A program made the translations under genes and the position numbers. Of a DNA stretch of 23,401 nucleotides, positions 6,872 to 15,003 are shown in pieces (position 1 is the first letter of the stretch; every line of letters begins with the position of its first letter). The DNA comes from JAKLQR01 sp963753165 (GTDB lineage Bacteria; Nitrospirota; Thermodesulfovibrionia; Thermodesulfovibrionales; SM23-35): positions 1-23,401 of the forward strand of contig CAVWBP010000023.1 of NCBI GenBank assembly GCA_963753165.1. Direction: 5' to 3'. The notes beneath the pieces are model-generated. The model did no database searches, was not told the DNA's origin, and was given only the letters and a program-made list of their open reading frames with translations.

Positions 6872-6971
6872 TGTCATTCCAGCTTGTCTGGAATCTTTCT
6901 TAAAACAAACCCTGTGTCTTTATCCCTATTCTGAGAGGAACAGGGAAGGATTCCGAACAAGTCGGAATGAC
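6872..6971. repeat. MITE-like inverted repeat between rfbC and rfbD
   Basis: A 100-base element with terminal inverted repeats starting TGTCATTCC on each strand. Arms of ~24 bases match at all but a few positions. Each arm also contains its own smaller palindrome of the type ATTCCAG-CTTGT-CTGGAAT. The same family, TGTCATTCC...GGAATGACA, occurs between many genes in other bacteria and is probably mobilised in trans. A related copy lies at 14841-14926. No open frame inside. Confidence 0.65.
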
Positions 6972-7018
6972 AGAAAAGGAAAATGCTCTTATAATGCAAT
7001 TCAACCGGGGATTCCCCT

Positions 7019-7867
7019 ATGAAAATCCTCATCGCCGGAGCCAACGGACAGCTTGCCCGCGCATTCCAGAAGTCGCTGCAGGGGTCTCATTACCGGGTGA
7101 CCGCACTCGATAAGACTCAATTGGATATTGGCGAGATGAGCAACGTCAGTGAGGCGCTCTCAATATATAAGCCTGATATGGTCATCAACTGCGCCGCATA
7201 TAATCTTGTGGATAAGGCAGAAGAGGACGACAAGGTTGCCTTCAGGGTGAACGCTGAAGGGGTCAGAAACCTTGCTTCCGAATGCAGGAAAAACGGGGTC
7301 TCCCTTGTTCATTACAGCACCGATTACGTGTTCGACGGCACAAAAGAAGGGCTGTATACAGAGGATGATACACCGAATCCGTTGAATAACTATGCCCGGA
7401 GCAAGCTGTCGGGCGAACAATATCTGCAGGAAGAAACAGACAACTTTCTCCTTTTCAGGGTGAGCTGGGTCTTTGGAGAAGGGACGCAGAACTTCCTCCA
7501 CAAATTAAATGAATGGGCCATGAACAGGAAGATTCTGAAGATCGTGTGTGACCAGGTTTCGATTCCGACGTACACGCAGGACATTGTGAATGTGACCATG
7601 TTCGCGATAGGAAAGGGGTTGAAAGGGCTGTACCATCTAGCAAACAGCGGCTATGCCTCACGGTACGAAGTCGCGCGCTATTATCTGGAAAAGCTCGGTC
7701 ATGATACCCTTGTCATGCCGGTAACCTCGGCATATTTTCCGTCACCGGCCAGAAGGCCTTATTTTTCGGCGCTTTCGAGTCAGAAGCTTTCGGCGGAATT
7801 GAATATTGACATGCCCCATTGGAAGACCGGCATCGACAGGTACATAGAAACCGTAAACCGTGAATAG
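7019..7867 (+). CDS. rfbD: dTDP-4-dehydrorhamnose reductase
   Basis: RmlD, 282 residues, an SDR-family reductase that uses NAD(P)H to finish dTDP-L-rhamnose. Seen: Rossmann loop GANGQL (7-12), NCAAYNLVDKAE, STDYVFDG (100-107), and catalytic YARSK (Tyr125, Lys129). The last codons (ETVNRE) are encoded by the start of a GTAAAC-type heptamer tract, so the natural C-terminus may have been altered by the repeat. No strong Shine-Dalgarno precedes the ATG. It follows rfbC after the MITE-like element. Confidence 0.95.
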   Translation: MKILIAGANGQLARAFQKSLQGSHYRVTALDKTQLDIGEMSNVSEALSIYKPDMVINCAAYNLVDKAEEDDKVAFRVNAEGVRNLASECRKNGVSLVHYSTDYVFDGTKEGLYTEDDTPNPLNNYARSKLSGEQYLQEETDNFLLFRVSWVFGEGTQNFLHKLNEWAMNRKILKIVCDQVSIPTYTQDIVNVTMFAIGKGLKGLYHLANSGYASRYEVARYYLEKLGHDTLVMPVTSAYFPSPARRPYFSALSSQKLSAELNIDMPHWKTGIDRYIETVNRE

Positions 7868-7906
7868 TAAACAGTATACAGTTCGTTGAATAAACTCAAT
7901 AAACTC
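7852..7906 (+). repeat. Heptamer tract and 9-base tandem repeat at the rfbD 3' end
   Basis: Period-7 units in register from 7852 (CGTAAAC, CGTGAAT and two more), crossing the rfbD stop codon at 7865-7867. They are followed by AATAAACTC twice in perfect tandem (7889-7906). The rest of the gap to 7936 only carries the GAGG ribosome site of rfbB. Confidence 0.6.
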
Positions 7907-7936
7907 AAGTAACGCTATCAACGCAATGAGGTCTTT

Positions 7937-8899
7937 ATGAAGATATTGGTGACAGGCGGCGCTGGTTTCATTGGCAGTGAATTTGTCAGGCAGGGTGTTC
8001 GCAAAGGATATGCGATTACTGTTCTTGACAGACTGAGCTATGCCGGTGACAGAGAGAGGCTCAGGGAAGTTGATCGGGATATTATTTTCTCTGAGGCTGA
8101 TATTGCAGACAGGCGGTCTGTGGAAGATATATTCAGGAAGACAAAACCTGATGCAGTAGTTCACTGGGCTGCGGAGAGCCATGTTGACAGGAGCATCCGG
8201 GATGCCTCGCCTTTCATTGAGGCGAACGTCCGGGGAACACAGGTGCTCCTCGATGTGTGCAGGATTTCTCAGGTCGAAAAATTCATCAATGTCTCGACCG
8301 ATGAGGTTTATGGAGATCTCGGAGAGGAAGGCCAGTTTCTGGAAGCTACGCCCCTGAACCCCAGTTCTCCCTATTCGGTGAGCAAGGCTTCGGCAGATAT
8401 GCTCGGAAGGGCATACCACAGGACATACGGCATCCCGGTTCTTACCGTCCGTCCCTCGAACAACTACGGTCCCTGGCAATACCCTGAAAAGCTTATCCCC
8501 GTTGTTGTGATGAAAGCAGTGAATAATGAGAGGGTCCCCGTATATGCACGGGGAGAGAATGTAAGGGAGTGGCTGCATGTCTCCGACTGCGCGTCTGCAG
8601 TGTTCGGTGTGCTCGAAAAGGGGCAAGCCGGAGAGGTCTATAACATTGGAAGCGGACAGGAGAAAAGGAATATCGAGGTGGTAAAAACGATCCTCAGGAT
8701 TCTCGGGAAACAGGAAGATCTGATAGAATTCGTCGAGGACAGGCCGGGCCATGATTTCAGATATTCACTGAATTCAAACAGGATACGCACTGAATTGGGC
8801 TGGGCGACAAGAGTCCCGTTCGCGCAGGGAATCGAACATACGGTCGAATGGTATCTTGAAAATATGGAATGGACGCGAAGCAAGCTTAAAAGCAGATAA
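7937..8899 (+). CDS. rfbB: dTDP-glucose 4,6-dehydratase
   Basis: RmlB, 320 residues, an extended SDR enzyme that converts dTDP-glucose to the 4-keto-6-deoxy sugar with bound NAD. Seen: TGGAGFIGS (6-14), the D-x-LSYAGD adenosine-binding segment, WAAESHVDRS (77-86), catalytic TDEVYG with Asp122 and Glu123, and YSVSK (Tyr146, Lys150). SNNYGPWQYPEKLIP completes the family pattern. GAGG lies 7 bases before the ATG. Gene order A-C-D-B completes the four-step rhamnose pathway in one run. Confidence 0.96.
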   Translation: MKILVTGGAGFIGSEFVRQGVRKGYAITVLDRLSYAGDRERLREVDRDIIFSEADIADRRSVEDIFRKTKPDAVVHWAAESHVDRSIRDASPFIEANVRGTQVLLDVCRISQVEKFINVSTDEVYGDLGEEGQFLEATPLNPSSPYSVSKASADMLGRAYHRTYGIPVLTVRPSNNYGPWQYPEKLIPVVVMKAVNNERVPVYARGENVREWLHVSDCASAVFGVLEKGQAGEVYNIGSGQEKRNIEVVKTILRILGKQEDLIEFVEDRPGHDFRYSLNSNRIRTELGWATRVPFAQGIEHTVEWYLENMEWTRSKLKSR

Positions 8900-8903
8900 A
8901 GTC

Positions 8904-9008
8904 AGGTAGAGGTAAAGGTGAAGCTAAAGATAAAGACAGGTAAAGGTACAGGCAGAGCAAAAGCACTGGAAAGGTACAGGGGTTCTGTCGTTACCTCTAC
9001 CTCTACCT
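8904..9008 (+). repeat. Hexamer tract with complementary arms, rfbB-manB gap
   Basis: AGGTAG, AGGTAA and further variants in strict six-base register from 8904 to about 8957, then a pyrimidine arm TACCTC-TACCTC (8992-9003) that can pair with it. It spans the 116-base gap and ends about seven bases before the next start codon. Same family as 6139-6268. Confidence 0.6.
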
Positions 9009-9015
9009 TTTTCTT

Positions 9016-10425
9016 ATGTTATTCGACAAAGTTTTCAGAGAGTACGACATTAGGGGGATTGTCGGGAGTGAGTTGACCGATGATTTCGCATTCGCTCTGG
9101 GTGCGGCCTTCGGAACCCTTCTGAAAGAAGGTAATCCGGATGCACAGTCAGTGAGCGTAGGCAGGGACGGAAGGCTGAGTTCCGAATCACTTGCAGCGCA
9201 TATTACCGATGGAATCATCTCAACGGGCATCGATGTGTTTGACATCGGGCTCTGCCCGACGCCGCTCCAGTATTTCTCTCTCCATACGCTCAACCTCGAT
9301 GGTGGAATTATGGTAACGGGAAGTCATAACCCTCCTGAATACAACGGGTTCAAAATCAGCATCGGCAGGGAGACGATCTTCGGCCAGGGAATTCAGAAGC
9401 TAAAAGAAAAAATGGAGAGCATGGCCCTGGTCACCGGACCGGTAAAAGGGAAGGTGCGCCACTATAATATCGTCTCAGCGTACAGTGTGTTCATGAAGGA
9501 AAAGTTTTCCTATCTGTCGGATGACCGGTACCGCAGGCTGAAAATTGTGATCGACGCGGGGAATGGCACCGGGGGTATCGTTGCGCCGGAAATTTTTGCC
9601 GCGATGGGATGTGACGTCATCCCCCTCTATTGTGAGCCTGACGGACGCTTCCCTCACCACCACCCTGATCCCACAGTTCTTGAAAATATTCAGGACCTGA
9701 TCAGAATAACGGGGGAAGAGAACGCGGATATCGGGATCGGGTATGACGGAGATTCCGACAGGATAGGGGTCATCAACAGTTCAGGGCGGATTATCTGGGG
9801 AGATCAGATCATGATAATTCTTGCGCGGGACATACTGAAGAGGAACCCGGGTTCAGTCGTTATCGGTGATGTGAAATGCTCGCAGGTCATGTTCGACGAC
9901 ATTGGGAAGCATGGCGGAAAGCCTGTCATGTGGAAGACCGGCCACTCTCTGGTAAAAGACAAGATGAGGAAAGAGGGCGCGGTCCTTGCGGGTGAATTCA
10001 GCGGGCATATTTTTATCGCGGAAAATTATTTCGGGTTCGACGATGCGCTCTACACCTCTTTCAGGCTCGTCGAAATCATGAAGACTTCAGGTATGGGGAT
10101 AGAGGCCCTGCTTTCTGATATCCCCCGCATGCAGTATACACCGGAAATCCGCATCGACTGTCCTGACAGCCTGAAAAAAGCAGTCGTCGCCGAACTGGTG
10201 CAGAAATGCAGAGACTACGCGCTGTCGGGCAACGGGCCTCTTCCTATCAGGAAGATATACGATATAGACGGCGCACGGGTTGTATTTGACAAAGGCTGGG
10301 GACTCGTGCGGTCGAGCAATACCCAGCCCGTCATCGTCATGCGCTTCGAAGCAGAAGACGAAGAAGCGCTTCGGCAATATAAAAGTTTCCTGACGAAGGA
10401 ACTAGAATTATCTATGGAGGTCTGA
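9016..10425 (+). CDS. manB: Phosphomannomutase/phosphoglucomutase
   Basis: 469 residues of the alpha-D-phosphohexomutase family (AlgC/ManB type), interconverting mannose-6-P and mannose-1-P and possibly glucose phosphates. Four domains with their marks: phosphoserine loop TGSHNPP (Ser103), metal loop DGDSDR (Asp244, 246, 248), sugar-binding GEFSGH, and phosphate-binding RSSNTQP near the C-terminus. It feeds manC for GDP-mannose, and if bifunctional could also supply glucose-1-P for rfbA. The ATG follows the pyrimidine arm of the upstream repeat and has no Shine-Dalgarno. Confidence 0.92.
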   Translation: MLFDKVFREYDIRGIVGSELTDDFAFALGAAFGTLLKEGNPDAQSVSVGRDGRLSSESLAAHITDGIISTGIDVFDIGLCPTPLQYFSLHTLNLDGGIMVTGSHNPPEYNGFKISIGRETIFGQGIQKLKEKMESMALVTGPVKGKVRHYNIVSAYSVFMKEKFSYLSDDRYRRLKIVIDAGNGTGGIVAPEIFAAMGCDVIPLYCEPDGRFPHHHPDPTVLENIQDLIRITGEENADIGIGYDGDSDRIGVINSSGRIIWGDQIMIILARDILKRNPGSVVIGDVKCSQVMFDDIGKHGGKPVMWKTGHSLVKDKMRKEGAVLAGEFSGHIFIAENYFGFDDALYTSFRLVEIMKTSGMGIEALLSDIPRMQYTPEIRIDCPDSLKKAVVAELVQKCRDYALSGNGPLPIRKIYDIDGARVVFDKGWGLVRSSNTQPVIVMRFEAEDEEALRQYKSFLTKELELSMEV

Positions 10426-10428
10426 CTC

Positions 10429-11868
10429 ATGAAGGCTTTGATACTTGCAGGCGGTTCGGGAACACGGCTCTGGCCGTTGAGCAGAAAGAACTATCCCAAG
10501 CAGTTCCTCAAGCTCAACAGCGCCAAGTCTCTTCTGAGGGAAACTGTCGAGAGACTGCTGCATGTTTTTTCTCCCGATGATATCATTGTGATGACGAACA
10601 ACGAGTACAAATTCCATGTCCTCTCCGACCTGAATTCTCTTGCAGCGGACCATCATATCGCATCTTTCGGAAATATAATCCTCGAACCTGTCGGGAGAAA
10701 TACCGCGCCGGCGATAGCCCTCGGCATGAAATATTGCACAGAGAAACTCGGGTGCAGAAAAAGCGAGGTGGTGTTCATTTGCCCTGCGGACCACGTTATT
10801 AAACCGGCGGAACGTTTTGCAGGATACATCAGGCTGGCGGAAGAAATAGCGGGAAAGGGTAATATTGTAACGTTCGGCATCAAACCGACCAGGCCCGAGA
10901 CAGGGTACGGGTATATAAAAGCAGAGAGCAGAAACCAGAAAGCTATGGGCAAAGTGCAAAGAGCAAGGAGCCATAAGTTTTTTAAGGTGGCACAGTTTGC
11001 GGAAAAGCCCGATGCGAAAACGGCACAGCGGTATGTCAGCGAAGGCAGTTACTTCTGGAATTCAGGCATGTTCGCCTTTAGCATCGGGACAATGGCAGAG
11101 GAATTAAAAAAGTATGCGCCGGATATCAGGAAAATGTTCGATCTGAGCTTCGACAAAATGGTGTCTGGTTTCACACAGATGCCGAACATTTCGATAGACT
11201 ATGCGGTGGCCGAAAAATCGACAAAGATGGCCATTCTTCCCCTCGACCTCTCCTGGAATGACATCGGGTCATGGGATTCTCTCTACGATGTGGTTGACAA
11301 GGATGAAAAGGGCAATATCAGGATTGGTGACACCCTCGCTATAGACACAAAAGACACGCTCATCATCAGTGAGAAAAGGCTGGTTTCGACAATAGGGATC
11401 GAGGATTGTCTGATTATTGACACCGGTGACGCACTCCTTGTCGCAAAGAAAGGCGAAACGCAGAAGGTCAGGAAGATCGTCGACCGTCTCAAAAAAGAGA
11501 AGAGGAAAGAAGCAGATGAACATCTCACGACCTACAGGCCGTGGGGCAGTTATACGATCCTCGAAGAGGGACTGCGGTACAAGATCAAGCGGATCGTAGT
11601 CAATCCCGGCGCACGCTTGAGCCTCCAGATGCACTACCACCGCTCCGAACACTGGGTTGTGGTGAGCGGCGCAGCAAAAGTGCAGATCGGTGACCTTGAG
11701 AAAAATGTCCATGAGAATGAATCGGTCTACGTCCCGAAATCAACGCTCCACAGACTCGAAAACCCCGGCAAAGTCCCTCTCGAAATGATCGAAGTCCAGA
11801 ACGGGGAATATGTCGGCGAAGACGACATCGTCAGAGTAGACGATGTCTACGGAAGAAATAAGAAATAA
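10429..11868 (+). CDS. manC: Mannose-1-phosphate guanylyltransferase / mannose-6-phosphate isomerase
   Basis: A 479-residue bifunctional enzyme. The N-terminal nucleotidyltransferase domain (1 to ~280) has LAGGSGTRLWPLSR and FAEKPD and forms GDP-mannose. The C-terminal cupin domain (~365-475), with LSLQMHYHRSEHWVVVSG, isomerises fructose-6-P to mannose-6-P. A GGAGG Shine-Dalgarno lies at the end of manB, whose stop is 3 bases away, so the two are coupled. Residues 165-182 (AESRNQKAMGKVQRARSH and following) replace a short turn in the family and are encoded by a heptamer repeat. The last residues, RNKK, are also repeat-encoded (AAGAAAT twice at 11853-11866). Confidence 0.93.
   Translation: MKALILAGGSGTRLWPLSRKNYPKQFLKLNSAKSLLRETVERLLHVFSPDDIIVMTNNEYKFHVLSDLNSLAADHHIASFGNIILEPVGRNTAPAIALGMKYCTEKLGCRKSEVVFICPADHVIKPAERFAGYIRLAEEIAGKGNIVTFGIKPTRPETGYGYIKAESRNQKAMGKVQRARSHKFFKVAQFAEKPDAKTAQRYVSEGSYFWNSGMFAFSIGTMAEELKKYAPDIRKMFDLSFDKMVSGFTQMPNISIDYAVAEKSTKMAILPLDLSWNDIGSWDSLYDVVDKDEKGNIRIGDTLAIDTKDTLIISEKRLVSTIGIEDCLIIDTGDALLVAKKGETQKVRKIVDRLKKEKRKEADEHLTTYRPWGSYTILEEGLRYKIKRIVVNPGARLSLQMHYHRSEHWVVVSGAAKVQIGDLEKNVHENESVYVPKSTLHRLENPGKVPLEMIEVQNGEYVGEDDIVRVDDVYGRNKK
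10921..10976 (+). repeat. Eight-unit heptamer repeat inside manC
   Basis: Eight seven-base units in perfect register. The first two are GCAGAGA and GCAGAAA; units five and six are GCAAAGT and GCAAAGA. It is translated in frame without a stop as residues ~165-183, between the substrate-binding YGYIK strand and the next core strand, so it probably forms a surface loop. Confidence 0.75.
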
Positions 11869-11890
11869 AGGCAAGGAAGAGGGAATTAAA

Positions 11891-13084
11891 ATGAAAAAAG
11901 CTTTAATTACCGGCATTACCGGCCAGGACGGGTCATATCTTGCGGAACTGCTCCTGTCAAAGGGATATGAAGTGCATGGGCTGATCAGGAGGTCCAGTGC
12001 CTTCAATACAGGAAGAATCGACCATATCTACAGGGACCCGCATCTCCCCGGGACGCGGTTGTTCCTGCATTACGGTGATCTGTCGGACTCCGGACAGCTT
12101 GCCAATCTCATTTACAATATCAGGCCGGACGAGATTTACAACCTCGGTGCGCAGAGTCATGTCAAGGTGAGTTTCGATATGCCTGAATATACGGGGGACG
12201 TCGTCGGCATCGGGACAACGAGATTGCTCGATGCAGTGAGACGGAGCGGGATCAAGACCCGCTTCTATCAGGCGTCGTCTTCAGAGATGTTCGGCGGAGC
12301 CCCTCCTCCCCAAAATGAAGAGACTCCGTTCTATCCGCGCAGCCCGTATTCTGCCGCAAAGGTATATGCCTACTGGATCGTTGTCAATTACCGGGAAGGC
12401 TACAACATGTTTGCCTGCAACGGCATCCTTTTCAATCACGAGTCTCCGCGCAGAGGCGAGACTTTCGTAACAAGAAAGATTACCCGCGCGCTTGCAAACA
12501 TGATTGCGGGAAAACAGCGGAAGATCTATCTCGGCAACATCGAAGCCAAGAGGGATTGGGGTTTTGCGCCCGAATATGTAGAGATGATGTGGCTTATGCT
12601 CCAGCAGAAGCGTCCGGAAGATTATGTCGTGGGAACAGGCGAAAGCCATTCAGTGCGTGAATTCCTTGAGCATGCATTCGAATATGTCGGGATAGCAATA
12701 GGATGGAAAGGCAAGGGAGTGAAGACAAAAGGCGTCATCAAAGCCATAAACCATGATTTGTTATCAGAGATCTGTGAAAGAGACCAACCACGGGTTACGA
12801 ATTACAAATTACGGGTTGGAGACCCGATAATTGAGATAGACCCGAAATATTTCAGGCCGACAGAAGTCGATTTTCTCAAGGCGGATATTTCGAAAGCGAG
12901 AAAAAAGCTCGGATGGAAGCCGCGTACTACGTTCGAAGAACTGGTCAAGATCATGGTCGACTACGATATGAAACTGATCGGACTGACGCCGGTCGGCGAG
13001 GGGATAACGATCTGCGAGAAGAAGGGCTTCACCTATACAAAGCACGACCTGGCAAAATACGAAAAAATACGGGAAAGATGCTAA
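11891..13084 (+). CDS. gmd: GDP-mannose 4,6-dehydratase
   Basis: 397 residues, longer than the usual ~345-375. It converts GDP-mannose to GDP-4-keto-6-deoxymannose, precursor of GDP-fucose and related sugars. Seen: ITGITGQDGSYLAE (6-19), YNLGAQSHVKVSF (83-95), catalytic SSSEMFGG (129-136), and YSAAK (Tyr153, Lys157). FNHESPRRGETFVTRK and IDPKYFRPTEVDFL complete the family pattern. ATG 11891 is used because it begins at the Rossmann strand with AGAGGG upstream; an in-frame extension to 11843 overlaps manC and looks spurious. Residues 300-311 (PRVTNYKLRVGD) are a heptamer-repeat insertion beside a variable loop where E. coli Gmd has VKPGD. Confidence 0.93.
   Translation: MKKALITGITGQDGSYLAELLLSKGYEVHGLIRRSSAFNTGRIDHIYRDPHLPGTRLFLHYGDLSDSGQLANLIYNIRPDEIYNLGAQSHVKVSFDMPEYTGDVVGIGTTRLLDAVRRSGIKTRFYQASSSEMFGGAPPPQNEETPFYPRSPYSAAKVYAYWIVVNYREGYNMFACNGILFNHESPRRGETFVTRKITRALANMIAGKQRKIYLGNIEAKRDWGFAPEYVEMMWLMLQQKRPEDYVVGTGESHSVREFLEHAFEYVGIAIGWKGKGVKTKGVIKAINHDLLSEICERDQPRVTNYKLRVGDPIIEIDPKYFRPTEVDFLKADISKARKKLGWKPRTTFEELVKIMVDYDMKLIGLTPVGEGITICEKKGFTYTKHDLAKYEKIRERC
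12790..12817 (+). repeat. Four-unit heptamer repeat inside gmd
   Basis: Exact period-7 array: ACGGGTT, ACGAATT, a third variant, then the first word again. It is translated without a stop (residues 300-309) in a loop that varies in length across the Gmd family. Confidence 0.75.
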
Positions 13085-13160
13085 ATGTAAAGTGCTGAAT
13101 GCTGAATGTAAAAAGAGAAACAGGTAGAGGTACAGGAACAGGAAAAGAGCAGGTAAAAGT
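13080..13160 (+). repeat. Heptamer tract then hexamer tract after gmd
   Basis: From 13080, five units of period 7 including GCTGAAT twice in tandem (13094-13107). From about 13124, AGGTAG/AGGTAC-type hexamers run directly into the transposase remnant. The gmd stop codon lies in the first tract. Confidence 0.6.
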
Positions 13161-13161
13161 A

Positions 13162-13668
13162 GAGAGGCCGGAGCAAGTGCAGAAATGGCTTCAGGCAGAG
13201 TATCCCGAGATAGCCAAGCGCGCAAAGGTGGAAGGAGCTGATATCAACTGGTGCGATGAGACGGGACTACGCAATGATGAAAATCGGTCTAAGGGGTATT
13301 CGCCCAAAGGGAAAACGCCGACCATCCGGCTCAATGCCAATCGGACGAGCATGAGTATGGTTTCAGCCATCAGCAATCAGGGCAAAGTGCGGTTCATGAT
13401 ATATAAAGAGGCCATGAATGCAGATCTAATGATCAAGTTTATGAAGAGACTGATCAAAGACACCGGGCGAAAAGTGTTTCTGATAGTGGATAACCTAAAG
13501 ACTCATCACAGCAAGGTTGTCAAAAAATGGCTTCAGGAGCACACAGAACAGATTGAGGTTTTCTATTTGCCATCGTACTCGCCAGAATTGAACCCTGACG
13601 AATACCTGAACTGTGACATTAAATGCGCGGTGCACTCCTGCATACCAGCACGGAATGAAAAAGAGTGA
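13162..13668 (+). pseudogene. IS630-family transposase remnant
   Basis: About 168 residues related to the DDE (DDE_3) catalytic domain of IS630/Tc1-mariner transposases, starting around RPEQVQKWLQ. All three acidic residues are visible: Asp in WCDETGLR, Asp in VDNLKTHH, and Glu in SPELNPDEYLN. The N-terminal helix-turn-helix half is absent and the C-terminus breaks off after NCDIKCAVHS, where full-length enzymes (~340 residues) continue. No terminal inverted repeats are recognisable at its edges. It probably cannot transpose. It separates gmd from fcl, which are usually adjacent. The upstream open frame (from 13099) is just translated repeat. Confidence 0.82.
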
Positions 13669-13702
13669 TAAATTCATTGAAATAGAAATGATTGTTGTTT
13701 TT

Positions 13703-13744
13703 CATAATCCAACATCCAACACCTAGCATTCAGCATTTCATATG
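13703..13744 (+). repeat. Heptamer tract before fcl
   Basis: Six units of period 7 (e.g. CAACATC, CAACACC, CAGCATT). Read on the other strand it contains ATGCTGAATGCT, matching the GCTGAAT tract at 13094-13107, so the transposase remnant sits between inverted copies. It ends 5 bases before the fcl ATG. Confidence 0.6.
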
Positions 13745-13749
13745 TATTT

Positions 13750-14814
13750 ATGAATAAACACTCCAAAATATTTGTTGCCGGGCACCGCGGACTCGTTGGT
13801 TCTGCAATCGTCAGACGATTGAAAAAGAAGGGGTACCGCAATCTCCTGACGAAGACGAGCAAATTGCTTGACCTCTGCAGCCAGAAGCACACGGAACGTT
13901 TTTTTGAAAAGGAACGTCCCGAATATGTGTTCCTTGCCGCAGCAAAAGTCGGGGGAATACTCGCGAATAATACCTACAAGGCTCAATTCATCTATGACAA
14001 TATCATGATTGCAGCCAACGCAATCCATGCCGCAAGCCGCTCCGGGGTGAAGAAGCTGCTCAATCTCGGTTCGTCCTGCATCTACCCGAAATTCGCACCC
14101 CAGCCCATGAAGGAAGAGTATCTCCTGACCGATACCCTTGAGCCGACCAACGAGCCGTATGCTATTGCCAAGATAGCAGCGATCAAGCTCTGCAGATATT
14201 ACAATGAACAGTACGGCGCCAACTTTATTTCTGTAATGCCGACGAACCTTTATGGCCCGCACGATAACTTCAACCTCGAAACCTCGCATGTTCTTCCCGC
14301 GCTCATCAGGAAGTTTCATCTCGCAAAGCTCCTGAGAGCAAGGCGGTATGAAGATATAAGAAAAGACTTGCAGAAAGAATTAATAACCGGGGTTTGACCT
14401 TGAGCCGTTACACCTTGAGCCTGTAAGATTCTGAATCTTGAGCATATTCTTGCGACTATTGGCGTGAGAAGTGAAAGCGTGAAATTGTGGGGTACCGGAA
14501 GTGCTTTCCGGGAATTCCTTTTTGTCGATGACCTTGCAGATGCCTGTATCTTCCTCATGGAACAGTACGATTACCGGGAAATCGGAGAGTTCGTGAATAT
14601 CGGCGCCGGCAAAGACATTACGATAAGAGACCTCGCCGGAATGATAATGCAGATTGTGGGATTCGACGGCGCTTTGGAATTCGACCACTCAAAACCGGAC
14701 GGGACCCCACGGAAACTCCTTGATACGAAGAGAATCCGGAAACTCGGATGGGAACCGGAAACAACCCTTGAAGACGGCATCAGAAAGACGTATGAATGGT
14801 ATCTGAAAAACTAG
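13750..14814 (+). pseudogene. fcl: GDP-L-fucose synthase with three in-frame TGA codons
   Basis: GDP-4-keto-6-deoxymannose epimerase/reductase, last step of GDP-L-fucose synthesis. Residues 1-215 carry the N-terminal half: AGHRGLVGSAIVRRL, AAAKVGGILAN, GSSCIYPK, and catalytic YAIAK. After ITGV come TGA codons at 14395, 14401 and 14416. The same frame then resumes with the C-terminal half, from about 14440 (GVRSESVKLWGTGS, REFLFVDDLADACIFL, ending YEWYLKN at 14814). Total length is exactly 3n, so no frameshift is needed: a CTTGAGC-type repeat in a loop introduced the stops. A split protein restarting at GTG 14464 is conceivable but has no Shine-Dalgarno. Probably non-functional unless the stops are suppressed or are errors. 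Confidence 0.8.
14394..14443 (+). repeat. Repeat tract that carries the stop codons in fcl
   Basis: CTTGAGC occurs at 14399, 14414 and 14437, with seven-base spacing still visible in 14400-14421 (TTGAGCC, TTACACC, TTGAGCC). Two of the three copies put TGA in frame. AGATTC-T-GAATCT (14426-14438) is a small perfect palindrome inside it. Confidence 0.55.
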
Positions 14815-14840
14815 TAAGCTTGCAATATACTCTTAATATT

Positions 14841-14926
14841 TGTCATCCTCCGGCTTGACCGGTCCCGAAAGCTTTCGGGACAGAACACATTGATAATACT
14901 GGATTCCCGACTATTCGGAGAATGAC
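14841..14926. repeat. Second MITE-like inverted repeat, before cysC
   Basis: Starts TGTCAT and ends ATGAC, with imperfect arms (TGTCATCCTCCGG against CCGACTATTCGGAGAATGAC). A perfect 18-base palindrome, TCCCGAAAGCTTTCGGGA, lies at 14863-14880. Related to the element at 6872-6971. It fills most of the 189-base gap. Confidence 0.6.
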
Positions 14927-15003
14927 GAACTAATTCCGTTACAGAATAGAAGTGAATAGTGTGTAGGCTTGCAAGAATGCTGTCATAACCTAAGGAGAAG
15001 GTA

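Noticed and set aside
7742..8752. 336-codon minus-strand open frame
   Set aside because: It is antisense to rfbB, a certain gene, and has no recognisable domain.
10921..10976. CRISPR array or protein tandem repeat
   Set aside because: Units are seven bases, have no spacers, and do not repeat at protein level because seven is not a multiple of three.
11843..11890. Earlier start for gmd
   Set aside because: It overlaps the manC end, adds 16 non-family residues, and the ATG at 11891 has a better ribosome site.
14395..14418. TGA codons in fcl as selenocysteine
   Set aside because: Three clustered TGA in a repeat, no known Sec position in the family, and no SECIS-like stem directly after each.
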